The notes beneath the pieces are model-generated. The model saw only the letters and a program-made list of their open reading frames with translations. It did no database searches and was not told the origin of the DNA. From Chloranthus sessilifolius (Eukaryota > Streptophyta > Magnoliopsida > Chloranthales > Chloranthaceae): a DNA stretch of 64,000 nucleotides. Positions 20,867 to 32,316 of the stretch are shown in pieces. The stretch spans positions 70,388,671 to 70,452,670 of the forward strand of contig CM037598.1 in NCBI GenBank assembly GCA_021018995.1, written 5' to 3'. Position 1 is the stretch's first letter. Each line of letters opens with the position of its first letter. Position numbers and translations under genes: made by a program.

Positions 20867-22594
20867 CCTAGGGAAGTGATGTGTGGACACTTGGCTAGCC
20901 TTGTGAAGGCTTTGTCCCCCACTCCCATGGAAAAAATCGAATTCCATAGGGGCACTCAATTTCCATCTTCTTCCTCCCTTGAAACTCCATTAGAGATCCT
21001 CCACTTCCTTGAATTTTCCCTCACAATCGCACCATCAAAATTAAGATCTAACAGCATAAAACTACTCCCCACCCTCTCCTATTACACATATCCAGACTTG
21101 AGCTCCATTCCAGCCCATTTCACGACAAATTTTGGAGCAAATCAGCAAGTTAATTAAGGAGACAAAGTTGAAGGTAATTTCCTAATCAGTTTTGAGTTTT
21201 CTAGGACAAGTAGTGCAGAATTTTTGAATTGTGTAGGAGGATTTTGAATTTTTGTTGAAAGTTTTATGATTTTGTGGAACTTTGGTTAGACCAGAACCAT
21301 GTGATGCCATGCATGTGATCCTATTGATCATGCAAGGCCATCCAATGGTCTAAAATTGGTCAAGGATGGACTATGTCTATTATAGTGTAAGAATCTTGAT
21401 TTAGCTATGAAAATTCTGATTTTGGTTTAGATTTTTGAAACATGGCTAGACCAGAACCATAGGATTATCATGCAAGGTCATCCAATAGTCCTAATCGGTC
21501 AAACTGAGACTATGTCTATCATTAGTTTAGAACTAGCACAAAAATACTTAAAATTTTGGGTTTTCATGGAGTTTTTCTTAAATTTTTGGCTCTGATTTTG
21601 GTTTATATTGTGTGGCCTGAGATGAAGAGTAATGTGTTTGATTTTCATGATCATACATTTCTCTTTTGATGATCGAATGGTCTATGATTGCTTTTGGAGC
21701 AATCATGATAAAAATTAGAGTTTGAGTAGAGATCATGTGCCATTAAGGCTTATCATGACTCCTCCTCCACATGATATCACCATGATGACCATGTGATCTC
21801 AGGAATGAGGAAAAACAATGTTACTAGGATCAAATTTTGAAAGAAAGTGAATGATCTTTGATCAAAATCGATTTGCTTTAGCATTGTCTTTGGAAAATCA
21901 AGCTTGAAATTTTGTTCTTATTTTTGTTAGAAAGGATAGATCACATATATGACATTTGATGGTTAGGAAGATTAGAATACATGGCTTAGATTCCCAAATT
22001 TTTAATTTTTAATTTTTAATCACTGTTTTATATATGTGAATGAGTGGTTATAAATGCATGATGATAATTTAAGACTGTGTAGTGTGGTCTTGAACCTTGC
22101 TATTTTTTTTTCTAAGATAAAATAACAAAATATTAGTATGATCATGACTGAGATTAGATGAAATTCTTTTATGATTTCTCAGCAAAATTTACTTGTGAAT
22201 ATTTCTTGGATGATGATGTAAATGAGTGGTTATAGAGGCATGCTAGGAACTTAAGCTAAATCTAGTATAGTAATGGATTTTTGCCATTCTCTTCCATAAA
22301 AAAAATATGATAATCTGAGCATATTAGTGGCTATAATTAAATGAGTTTATGAGTTTATAAGTTTATTTCTCAAAAAAATTGTTTTGATTTATTGTTTTAA
22401 TGATGATGTGATCGAGTGACTAAGATTGCTTGAACTTAGATCTATTAGAATTGCATACAATACTTAGTGATATTGTTCATAATTTTGAATAATTTGATCT
22501 TGACCATATGAAATTTCTTAAATCACAGACATGATCAATTTAGAAATTGAATGAATGTGATGATTCAAATGTTTGATTGTGAAGAATTTGAATA
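20061..22594 (+). repeat. C+ LTR-like sequence, first piece
   Basis: It starts TGTAACACCTGCCCCTC at 20061, inside the copia RNase H gene. The first about 600 bp match, in reverse, the start of the C' LTR (52377 downwards): shared phrases include GGTCAACTAGTTGA, CAGGTGAC/CAGGTGGC and TGGAGAAAT. From about 20663 it holds sequence absent from C', with a GA repeat (20826-20862) and a leader-like stretch ending AAGGTAATTT (about 21171), a plausible splice donor. There is no coding region. It is interrupted at 22595-22600 by the Athila element and resumes at 34271. Confidence 0.68.
20826..20862. repeat. (GA)n microsatellite
   Basis: A simple GA repeat of about 18 units in the leader-like part of C+. 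A similar GAGA tract sits at the same relative place in the B LTRs (37686-37701 and 47857-47871), just before the presumed leader. The short ORFs crossing it are not genes. Confidence 0.9.
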
Positions 22595-22599
22595 GTGAT
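22595..22599. repeat. Target-site duplication GTGAT, left copy (Athila element)
   Basis: GTGAT here is repeated at 34266-34270, flanking the element exactly at its TG...CA ends. Confidence 0.88.
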
Positions 22600-23494
22600 T
22601 GATCGGTTTTAAAGTGTACCCTTGCAAGTGCACAAGATCAGTTGTAGCACGGTGAAATCAAGGGTGTTGTATCCATAGGGAAGCGCATAATTAAATTAAT
22701 TTTAAAGAGAACAAAGATGCCCTATGAAATACCGAGAGAGAGAAAGTTGAATTGTTAAGCTATTACCACATGATGCTAGAACGATAAACGTAAATTAATC
22801 TATGCAAGAACAAATTATGACAAAGAAAATGACAATTAAAAGATGATCAAGGAGTTTGCTAACCCTAGATTTGTAACTTCTCTACAAATAATCACACGAT
22901 TTTATACCACACCAATATACAATCATTTATCAAGAGGAAAAATAAATCGTAAATAATTTGATTGTTGATCCGGCATACCCTATCCAAACACTATGACTCA
23001 TCCTAATACAGCATGAATCATGTGAAAGGCATAGCATATCTCAAATTTGAAATCATAGCAGTAAGAATCAATCGCTTGGCAGCCTAGATCGACCTGCAGG
23101 AACAGATCTAGATGGAATGACCCTTTTATGGTGGTCGATAACCAAGATCGACGACTATAAATAAGCATTAGATGATATTCTATTAAGCGCACACTTCTTA
23201 GCAGAATAATTCAATGACAATGATAAGAAATTATAGAATTAACAATAAAGTAGTTACTCATCTAGGGGTCGCTTCCTCTTTGAACGAGGGGATTTAGCCG
23301 CTCATCCTCGATCTACACACCCGTTGTAATCAGAAGTCATCATCTGAACATGCTCTTTTATTTACCAAAAGATCTTTTCTTACAATGCTTTTTTCCTAAT
23401 TACAAACTATGATTCAAAAATTATAAAGAAAAGATATGAAAAACCTAAGAAAATTCTACTAGCCAAGAACCCCCTAACCCTAAGCATAGTATTG

Positions 23495-23502
23495 CTTTTA
23501 TA
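23495..23502 (-). promoter_or_regulatory. TATA box in the Athila 3' LTR
   Basis: The minus strand reads CCCTATAAAAGCAATAC. The same box is present in the 5' LTR at 33783-33790, where it would drive the element. Confidence 0.6.
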
Positions 23503-23530
23503 GGGTGTGGATAGGAAAACTTCCACAATA

Positions 23531-23724
23531 GGCTCAATCGATTGAAAATCAAATCTCAATCAATTGAGTTCAAATCCACTTTTTGGCGGAATCATTTGAA
23601 TTTGAATTCAATCGATTGAGTTCAAATATCAACCGATTGAATTAATTCAAATTTAAAATAAGGGGGGAAAAGTTGTCATCCTTGTCAATCGATTGAGATT
23701 TGGTTCTCAATCGATTGACAAGGA
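23531..23724. repeat. TCAATCGATTGA hairpin cluster in the Athila LTR
   Basis: Five or six words of the form CTCAATCGATTGAG. The clearest pair forms a perfect hairpin: arms 23679-23698 and 23705-23724, 20 bp each, around a 6-base loop (TTTGGT). The same cluster in the other LTR (33825-34015) has a few substitutions. Confidence 0.85.
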
Positions 23725-23977
23725 CAAGTAATATCTTCATTCTTTTGGTGGATGCTGGGCCCATAAATTATTTTCACGGATTTTGGTGCTTCTGCTGACT
23801 TCTTGGTCCAATGTTCTTGTGTAGCCCTTAATTATCCTCTTTTATGTTCTTTCAAGATCTAATGATTAGAAACACCTAAAACCACTAAAACTATAGAACA
23901 GTCGTCAAATAGCTCTCATTGGATTGCTAAATGTAGGAATTAAGGTACGAAATATAGTCATATTTGAGCACAGATCA

Positions 23978-23987
23978 CACTCCCAAA
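23978..23987 (-). other. Polypurine tract of the Athila element
   Basis: The minus strand reads TTTGGGAGTG directly before the LTR start TGATCTGTG, as is usual in Athila elements. Confidence 0.7.
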
Positions 23988-25279
23988 CCTACACTTTGCT
24001 GGTCCTCGAGCAAAGAGAATGAAAAATAACTAACAATTAAACAGAAAATGGATGCCACTTTCGTAGGGAACACGATTGCATTTAGCATATACAATAGGCC
24101 TTTAAACCCCTAGGTGATCCCTAGTGGAGGAGTTGTGTCTCCTGAAGGTTTTCAGTGAAAATACCTACAAACTTCAGAAACTAATAAATTCTTGAATTAT
24201 TGTCATGCCCTTAGATTGTTAAATGTCTGTAAAAATTTTATAAGATGCTCCCGGCCATGCTAATTTTATCAATGCTCATTCAGATTAATTCAATGCATTA
24301 TTTTTTCGATGACTCATGATTCATGCCCAGAGTGTCGTGCACTTACCATTGTTAAAAATTCTTCCATCAGGGAGTAAGTCCAAACTAGGAATCTTTTGGA
24401 CCCCATGTCTTGACTCAATCCTCACCATGGATATCAATTCGACAGGTGGTTTTGGCGAAGTCGGCGGCGGCGAAGCCAATTCAAAATTAACGACCTCATG
24501 ATTTGATAAATCGAGAGTGGTATCGTGTACGTTTCCGCGCCGACTCTGCCAATCTCCTGACCGCTGATCGAGTGCGATACTTGATTGAATCCGTAACACA
24601 AGGTTTGGGAGGACAATTGATTTTTGACTAAGGGAGTGATTTAGAAAAACTATCCTAAGGTTGTTTGAATAAGCAAAATTTCCCTAAAACACAGTATCTA
24701 AAGATGGAATGAAAATTGGATTTCTGGGGCTCACAATTGATTCTTTCATAAATTGTATTAGTCAATCGATTGATTTTTTAATATCAATCGATTGAGAACT
24801 ATATTTGGAAAGGTTGACCTGGTGCAGACTAAAACTTGCTTTACAAAAAGAATTTTTGATATATGCAAGCGATTTAATTTTTGGAAACTTTCTGTCCTCT
24901 TTGGAATTCCAATATGGATGAATTGATTGAACTATTCAATTCAATCGATTGACTCTATCCAACGTGCACTGCCATATTCAGATCAATATCATGAAATCAG
25001 AAAGATTCATATGCAATTAATGTGAACTGAGGTCAAAGTTGATCGATTGAAAACCATTTTTCAATTGATTGACAAAAATTATTCTCATTATGAGATCACA
25101 ACACACCAAATGCCTCAATCGATTGAAAATAATTTTCAATTGATTGACTGATGAAATTGGGTAGCAGTTCGAAATTACACTGAGAGATAACACACCATTC
25201 ATGGAAAACTGATATGATTTGATTCGATAAGCATTTCGTTATTACAAAATCTTGATTGACTAAAATAAAATACTACATC
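23988..25279 (-). other. Athila 3' noncoding region
   Basis: Mostly AT-rich with no clear gene. Two further groups of TCAATCGATTGA-like words lie at 24760-24955 and 25038-25150. One GC-richer island (24321-24599) holds an unassigned ORF, listed separately. Confidence 0.55.
24321..24599 (-). other. Unassigned 92-codon ORF in Athila 3' region
   Basis: The frame is open from 24599 to 24321 in element sense and contains a Pro-rich middle (ELASPPPTSPKPP). The local base composition is richer in GC than its surroundings, which is the only reason to list it. I recognise no domain. It could be a relic of an extra ORF, captured DNA, or chance. Confidence 0.2.
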
Positions 25280-26742
25280 CTATCTGTTAAGACCTGAAAA
25301 GTATCACTTTTCACCCCTTAACTTAATCTCTGTTGGACCCTTAATCATTTAGGTAGTTTCTTTTTATCTTTTCTTTTTTCCTCTCTCCATAGTCCAGCAT
25401 TTGCTGGCTATGCCTTTGTATGATTATTTAGAATAGATTAATGTAGTTTTATAATAGGGTGTTTTACATTTATGGGATTTCTGTTTGTGAGTTGTTCTGT
25501 ACAAGCTGCTACCTTGAGATCCTCCATTGCTAGGATGTATTGCAAGCAATGGGGGACTGATTTTATGGTTTACTCAGATCCAAGTGACCTGTGTGTCTGG
25601 GCTAACATGCTCCCATACAGGCCTAGCCCCACCACAGGACCCACTAGATCTGAAATCCCCTTGGAGCAATGAGCTTTTGTAGCCTTGTGAGCATGGTGGT
25701 GGCAACAATGTTTCTTGTTCTATCTTGAGCTTTGTGAGGAGGATAGCCTCTGGGATAGTCTGTGACCATTCAAGTGGACAGGTTATAGCCTTAGGGTGAG
25801 GCCACTCCACAGACTCAAGACAGATTATTCTTCTCTGCTCTTGTGCTTGTAGCCCTGTGAGAGATTGTGCAGAGACAAACTCCCCTGTATTTGTATAGAC
25901 CCACCATCAGATGGTAGATCTGGCTTGGTTATAGAGATTGTAGGCTTGTGACTGGATCACTGTAGTCTTTCTACAGTATTGGACAGCTAGACCTAAGGAT
26001 GTACTCAAACTCTTGCTAGTTCTATGTGTCTGGGCTAACATACTCCCATACAGGCCTAGCCCCACACATAGCACTTTAGAGGTTGAGGTTCCCTATGGAC
26101 TCTTGTGCTTGTAACCTGGATGAAGTAGTGCTTATAATGATAGACTCGCTCTGACCCCTCTCTGGATTGTGGTTCCCCAATTGGATAGTCTGTGACCATT
26201 TAAGTGGACAGGTTATAGCCATAAAGGGATTGGATCATGGCACAGAGTTGAGTTGGATTCTTTCTCCTCAATGGTGATAATGTAGCCATTGGACATAACT
26301 TCTATAGCAGCAGATCTGAATATGAGTTATAAAACTCCTCAGATCTAGGTCCAATAGCATACTTCTCACCCTTTTATATTTATTTTCTCACACTCCATCC
26401 GTCGTCTCAACCCTTTCTGTAGTTAAATCATTAGATTATCAGAGAATGTAGAAATAAGTGACCTTAAATCACCTTCCATTTAGGACTGCCAGATCTGTAA
26501 TTAGATCTGGAGAGCCTACTACTGATGGCTCCCTTGGAGCTTTAGATCAACCTTCCCTGTGGGACAAACTCTTACTTATCAAAACTTGCTACAACAGGTC
26601 CTGTATCTTGCAGGACTGTGCATATTTTAGGCTTGCTGCTCTGTCATTTTCACACCACCTTTCATTCATTTTCATTCACCCCATTCTTATCACTGCCTCC
26701 AATAAAGTCAGTAGCAAGCACTTAAAATAGCCTAACACTATC
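25280..26742 (+). mobile_element. Solo LTR (1453 bp) with TSD CTATC inside the Athila element
   Basis: It starts TGTTAAGACC at 25285 and ends GCCTAACA at 26737, with TGTTA/TAACA terminal inverted repeats and a perfect 5-bp TSD CTATC (25280-25284 and 26738-26742). There is no internal region, so it is a solo LTR left after LTR-LTR recombination. Near its 3' end (26549-26590) it has a CCTGTGGGACAAACTC phrase of a type I have seen near the ends of plant LTRs, suggesting + orientation. An internal segment is duplicated about 430 bp apart (GGGCTAACATGCTCCCATAC at 25598 and a near-copy at 26032; GATAGTCTGTGACCATT at 25754 and 26179). Family unknown. Confidence 0.85.
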
Positions 26743-26844
26743 ACAACCTATGATTAATCAAGCACACAAAGACAAAAACACAAACATTCTAAACTGACAC
26801 ATTAAAACAAAATAATACAAGCACACATAACACAAACAAGTTAC

Positions 26845-28089
26845 TCTCGTCATCATCATCATCTTCGACATCTCCTTCTCCATCCATTGCCGCTCGCGCT
26901 CTTGCAATGAAGTTGTCGGCTTACCCCGGGAATGATTCTCAGGCAATCTGCATGAGAAGGGACTTCTGAAATCTTGACCGCCGATTGATACCTCCAACGA
27001 TAGTACTCAACCCGTCCAACCGTGCCTCGAGGCGTGTGACTGCTGCCTCGACATAAAAATCAGGGACCTCTTTAGGATGAGGTCATCGTATGTTGCCACG
27101 TTGGCATTGTGCAGGGTTTGGTTGGGGAGGATGAGGCACCTCGCCAATATCGAGGGGCTGCGACGTATTCCTTATGATGGCTTTAATACTCTTGTCCCAC
27201 AAATTTGTGCCATAGTGGTAGAACTGCATGTCGCCCATTACTTCATCATAAAAAATTAGACACCCGATCTAGTCCAAATGATGCATGACATAATGAGGAA
27301 AGTGGAGAAGAATAGCCTCTCATTTACGCGGCATAGTGGTGACAATGATGTCGTTGTGACACCGCCACATTTCATCAAGCATTAAATCAGGCGCATCAAA
27401 CCAAGTATTAGTGTGGGCTGCATACAGTGCTGCTACCCGATTTTTTGTCCTCTCACTTTTGGTTCCATGCGGAAGCAAGTTATTAGACATGACAATGTCT
27501 CAAAACAGTATGTCCATTGGCAAAGCCGCTCACTTCATCGATATTCCAAAGCCGTGCCTACCACCACACATGTTATTAATCATGACTCCTGGCTGAGATC
27601 TATAGCTGGATCGATATGATGATTCAATGGTCGAAAAATGTAGAAATTAAAAGCACGAGCGAGATCAGCGGCATGCAAATTGTTAGACCAATTATCAATC
27701 TGTAAGCGGATGAAAGCAAAACTTGTTGGAGACTGTGGTGCCGACACCCGCTCCATATTTTGATAGAAAAGTCGTGTGAGACGTAGTGAAACATCAATTG
27801 GAGGTGGTGCAAGTAGCATTTCAAGATGCAATGCTTTGATGAACTCGATGCGATGCGCAGCTTCGGGAATACGACAAAATTTTGTAAGATCAAAGAAGTT
27901 CTCAGTTTGACACTGCTGGTCCACGTAATCATTGTTAGGGTTTCGCATGGGATTATTGTTAGGACGGGGTGGTCGGTAAATCTGAGGCCTGAGTGCTGCC
28001 ATTTTGACGATACTAGGATGAGCTGGAGCTGTTTGGAAGGAAGGGGGGCTCGGTTGAGTGTGAACGAAGGAGAAAAACACCACAATCAT
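26845..28089 (-). pseudogene. Accessory ORF after pol in the Athila element, homologous to the one in the B element
   Basis: The clearest start is the ATG at 28002 (MAALRPQIYRPPRP), although the frame is open from 28089. It has a basic Pro/Asn-rich head, then LTRLFYQNMERVS, FIRLQIDNWSNN and a stop at 27580. In the next frame it continues with DIVMSNNLLPHGTKSER, ALYAAHTNTWFDAPDLML and HFPHYVMHH, and ends in an acidic run (DVEDDDDDE) near 26850. Several TGA/TAG stops are present. The order and phrases match the B accessory protein (LYYQNMELV, LKIKIDN, IIQCNLYPL, FSAFSGRWFNAPKMVLEGM). Both look like the plant family described as putative plant transposon protein (PF20167 as I recall). Function unknown. 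It lies in sense after integrase, behind a hairpin array. Confidence 0.7.
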
Positions 28090-28133
28090 CCCTTAAAAAT
28101 GTTCTTTGGGGACCTGAAACGACCAGGCAAGAT

Positions 28134-28555
28134 AATGTCAATCGATTGATATACAAATATCAATTGATTGACATTAAAGAAAAATATTGGAAACGCAATT
28201 TCAGTTAGGAATTGGATGAGTCTCGCGCCAAAATCGCATGGGAAACTGAAGGAATCACATTATTTTTAATATCAATCGATTGAGTTCGAAAAGTCAATCG
28301 ATCGATATTAAAAACATGTCGATTCAAAAGAATGTTGAAATGAAAAATAACCGACATGCGTCGGTTCAGAGAATCGGACAGGCACCTCATTTATGTCAAT
28401 TGATTGAAATGGTTATGTCGATCGATTGATGTAAATACAGTGCCGAAGTGTCAACCGATTGAGAGCAACACTATCTCAATTGATTGAGATGAACTCCAAA
28501 GTCAGAAATGGTGGTTGATCGCTTGATTGGAATCTTACATCAATCAATTGACTGA
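28134..28555. repeat. Hairpin array between Athila integrase and accessory ORF
   Basis: Pairs of TCAATCGATTGA-type words with extended complementary arms. Pair 1: 28134-28152 with 28157-28175, 19-bp arms, one mismatch, 4-base loop. Pair 2: 28263-28283 with 28294-28314, 21-bp arms, one mismatch, 10-base loop. Further, weaker pairs follow at about 28395-28430, 28449-28488 and 28535-28555. It lies directly upstream (in element sense) of the accessory ORF. Confidence 0.85.
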
Positions 28556-28677
28556 AAAGTCCTCACAAATTGAGAGACACTAATGCAACGACACAGACAC
28601 ATGATAAAACACAAGCACACTGGGTTGCCTCCCAGGAAGCGCTGAGTTTAACTGTGGACAACTCGACCATTCACATG

Positions 28678-29691
28678 TCATTTCTCTCGGTCACTGAAGT
28701 ATGTTGATTCAATCCGCATTTGGGTCATTGGTTCAAACATTGGCTTAAGTCGTTGCCCATTCACCTTGAAGATGCGGTTGTCTTTAAGATCCCTGATCTC
28801 AATTGCATTATGTGCGGTAGTGGATATGACCTGAAAGGGTCCTTCCCATCTCGACTTTAGTTTTCCAGGATGGAATTTAAGTTTGGAATTGAATAACCAA
28901 ACCTTTTGTCCTATGTGAAATTCCTTCCGAAAAATTGACTGATTGTGCAATCTCTTGTATCGCTCCTTGTACATTCTCGAATTTTCATACGCATCACAGC
29001 GTAGCTCTTCCAATTCATTTAATTGTAGCTTGCGATTGGAACCCACCTCTTGCATGTCAAAATTAAATCTCTTTATTGCCCAGAATGCCTTATGTTCCAA
29101 TTCGACTGGGAGATGACAAACTTTCCCATGCACAATTCTAAAGGGCGACATTCCAATCGATGTCTTAGATGCAGTGTGATATGCCCAGAGAGCATTAGAT
29201 AAACGATATGACCAATCTTTCCTATCTGGTCGCACAATTTTTTCTAAAATCCGCTTGATCAATACATTTTCCTTCAAGAACTTGACCACCACTTTATGGC
29301 CGTTCAATTGGGTTGTCACAACTTTCACCCATTTTGAAACATAGTCGACGACTACCAAAATGTATAGATAACCGAATGATGGGAGAAAAGGACCCATGAA
29401 GTCGATCCCCCATACATCAAAAATTTTAACAACCAAAATTGGGTTCAATGGCATCATATTTCGTCTTGAAATATTTTCAAGCTGTTGACATCGTTGGCAT
29501 TCTTTATAAAATCTTACTGTATCTCGAAAAATGGAGGGCCAATAAAATCCGCTTTGAATAATTTTTTGTGCAGTCTTTTGTCCTGCAAAATGGCCTCCAC
29601 AGGCCCTCGCATGACAGAAATTCATGATACTTAATTGCTCTTCTTCTGGTATGCATCTTCTGATGACTTGATCTAAATAAAATTTGAGCAA
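28678..29691 (-). pseudogene. Athila integrase with core deletion
   Basis: The 337-codon open frame begins in the linker before the HHCC finger ([12 protein letters not shown], then CQRCQQ). The core starts with the first catalytic Asp in WGIDFMGPF. Directly after [11 protein letters not shown] it jumps to [10 protein letters not shown], so about 55-60 residues that normally contain the second Asp and the Glu of the DDE triad are missing, without loss of frame. The C-terminal part is well kept ([16 protein letters not shown], then [24 protein letters not shown] and NGQRLKPMF). The stop at 28678 is probably the natural polyprotein end. The protein could not catalyse integration. Confidence 0.88.
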
Positions 29692-31740
29692 ATGTGGCTC
29701 ATCCCAAAAGTAGTATTTTATCTAGGAGAAAAAGAGATTCTTATCATTTCTATCCCATTGCATAAGAACTCTGCCAGTGACCAAATAATTCACGATGTTC
29801 GTAAACCAAGGAATTTTTATTGTTATTGTGTGTATTGCCATTAATTATTCATCCGAAAATGTGTCGCAGATGGTTTCTGACACAGATGATTCTTCAGGTA
29901 GGATCCTAGGTAAATGATCAGCGACTATATTTTCAACCCCCTTTTTATCTTTAATTTCAAAATTGAATTCTTGAAGGAGCAAGATTCATCGAACCAATCT
30001 TGGTTTCGTATCTTTTTTTGCCAATAGATATTTCAACACAGAGTGATTTGAAAAGACCACTATCTTGAAACCAAGCAAATAAGAATGAAATTTCTCCAGC
30101 GCATACACCACAACTAATAATTCCTTCTCAGTTGTGGTGTAATTCAATTGCGCATCAATCAGCATCTTACTGGCGTAGTAAATCACAGGAGGTAATTTAT
30201 GTATCCTTTGCCCTAAGACCGCTCCAATAGTATAGTCCAATGCATCGCACATAAGTTTAAAAGGAAGTGAATAATCCGGAGGTTGGATTATCAGGGCCTT
30301 TGACAACAACTCTCGTAATTTCAAAAAGGCCTTCATATAGTCCTCATCAAATTCAAAAGGCACATCTTTTCCAAGCAAGTTGCACAATGGCTTAGCGACC
30401 TTGCTAAAATCTTTAATAAATCTCCTATAAAATCTAGCATGCCCCAAGAATGATCAAATTTGACGAACACTTTTTGGTGGTGGCATATTAGCAATTAAGT
30501 CAACTTTTGCCTTGTCGACTTCAATTCTTTTTCTTGATATGATGTGCCCTAAAACTATTCCCTATCGAACCATAAAATGGCTCTTCTCCCAGCTTAGAAC
30601 AAGATTAGATTTTACACAATGTTACAACACCTGTGGAAGGTGATGCAAGCACAATTCAAAGGTCTTCCCAAAGGCAAAAAAGTCATCCATGAATACTTCG
30701 ATGAATTTATCAACCATATAAAAAAATATGACTAACATACACCGCTGAAACGTGGCCGGAGCATTACAAAGCCCGAATGGCTTTCTGCGATATGCAAATA
30801 TACCATAAGGACATGTAAAAGTTATCTTCTCTTGATCTGCTGGAAATACATGCACTTGGTTGTACCCAGAATATCCATCTAGAAAATGGTAGAACTCCTG
30901 CCCTGCCAGTTTCTCAAGAATCTTATCAATAAATGGAAGGAGAAAATGATCCTTTCTTGTGACAGTATTCAATTTTCGATAATCGATGCAAACGCGCCAC
31001 CCAGTAGCCTCGCGTGTAGGCACTAATTCCCCTTCAGTGGTTTCTTTCACTGTAATCCCTAACTTTTTGGGAATAATTTGAACCGAACTTACCCATTCAC
31101 TATCAGAGATTGCATAGATGAATCAAACATCGAGCAACTTGATGAGCTTTTTTAAAACGACTTCTTTCATGTTTGGATTAAGTCGTCGTTGTGGCTCCCT
31201 CGATGGTGTGCTATCATCTTTCAGATGTATTTTGTGCATACATACTGACGGATCAATCCCTTTTAGATCGGCTAAAGTCCATCCGATAGCTTCTTTGTAT
31301 TCTTTAAGCACCTTTAGCAAATCATACTCTTGCTTTTCCGACAATGTTGATGAAATTATTATCGGAAGCGTTTCATGCGGTCCCAGGAAAGCATATTTGA
31401 GTGACTCAGGCAGCTGTTTTAATTCAATAGTTGGTGGTTGCTCGATCGATGATGTTAGTTTGACCTTTTCCTCAATGGGAAATAGTTCCACCTTAGCCTT
31501 ATTCTTCCATGACTTATCATCCTGAATTGATGAGATCGTCCTTAGTTCTTTTGAGTGTTTCTCTTCACTTTCTTTTTCATCGTAGATGGCGAACAAAGCT
31601 GTTTCAAATTCTTCCTTGGTTAGCATTGACGGTAAAACTTCATCTACAACTTCAACCTGATCAATGTAAAAAAAATCGAAATGGTTCATTGTATGAAATA
31701 TATTCAACCTGACTTTCATATTTCCAAAAGAAACATCCAT
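29692..31740 (-). pseudogene. Athila reverse transcriptase and RNase H, nonsense-broken
   Basis: In one frame from 31740: a pre-RT segment (ELKQLPESLKYAFLG, with HKIHLKDD before RT), RT with GWRVCIDYRKLN, the catalytic FMDDF near 30685 and SGYNQVHVFPAD, then the thumb (GHARFYRRFIKDFSKVAKPL) and RNase H (CDALDYTIGAVLGQ, YTTTEKELLVVVYALEKF). The former continuation to integrase (29985-29692) is in the same frame. Stops occur at about 31123, 30622, 29986 and a few places between, but the frame does not change. All catalytic RT Asp residues are still there. Confidence 0.9.
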
Positions 31741-31743
31741 TAC

Positions 31744-32316
31744 TCATGTTCGACAATTGATGCAAGCATTTGCAGTTACGAGAAATGGACATCCAAGGGT
31801 GATTGAGACTTGATTTGTTGATTTAATAGGTTGTTCCATATCTAAGACAACAAAGTCCACTAGAAAGACAAATTTATCTATCCCAATTAAAACATCCTCA
31901 ATGATACCCCTAGGTCTTCTTTCTGACCTATTAGTAAGTTGGAGTGTGACTGCAGTGGATTTCAATTCGCCCAGTCCTAATTTCTCGTATAGTGAATATG
32001 GGATCAGGTTGACACTTGCTCCAAAATCCAGTAGCATTTTACCAATTGGTTGCACACCTATAACACATGGAACAGTTGGGACTCCAGGGTCCTTGAGTTT
32101 TTGTAGTGCTTCTAATTTTAAGATAGAGCTGACTTGATTAGTCAGGAACACTTTCTTTAACACATGTGTACATGCCCTTCTCTTACGAGTGCACAAATCC
32201 TTAAAGAATTTGGCGTACGCAGGAACTTGGTTAATGGTGTCAAGCAATAGAAGATTGATCTTTACTTGCTTAAATGTTTTAAAGATTTCATCTATTTTTG
32301 ACGAACCATTCCCCAT
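31744..32316 (-). pseudogene. Athila retropepsin-like protease region
   Basis: The frame contains KFFKDLCTRKRR, then CVIGVQPIGKMLLDFGAS (active-site triplet as DFG followed by Ala-Ser, where Asp-Leu/Thr-Gly is usual), NLIPYSLYEKLGLGELK and ITLGCPFLVTANACI. It is in frame with RT below and gag above and is separated from them by stops at 31744 and about 32350. It would cleave Gag-Pol. Confidence 0.85.

Larger units (their letters stand above)
22600..23977 (-). repeat. 3' LTR of the Athila element
   Basis: In + orientation it runs from TGATCGGTTTTAAAG to GAGCACAGATCA; in sense it starts TGATCTGTG at 23977. It matches the right copy (32887-34265) along its length with scattered differences. It has a TATA box at 23502-23495 (minus strand TATAAAAG) and a cluster of TCAATCGATTGA words at 23531-23724. 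Confidence 0.92.

Noticed and set aside
20663..21157. ORFs crossing the GA repeat, with ERERER or SLSLSL runs
   Set aside because: Microsatellite artefacts in leader-like LTR sequence.
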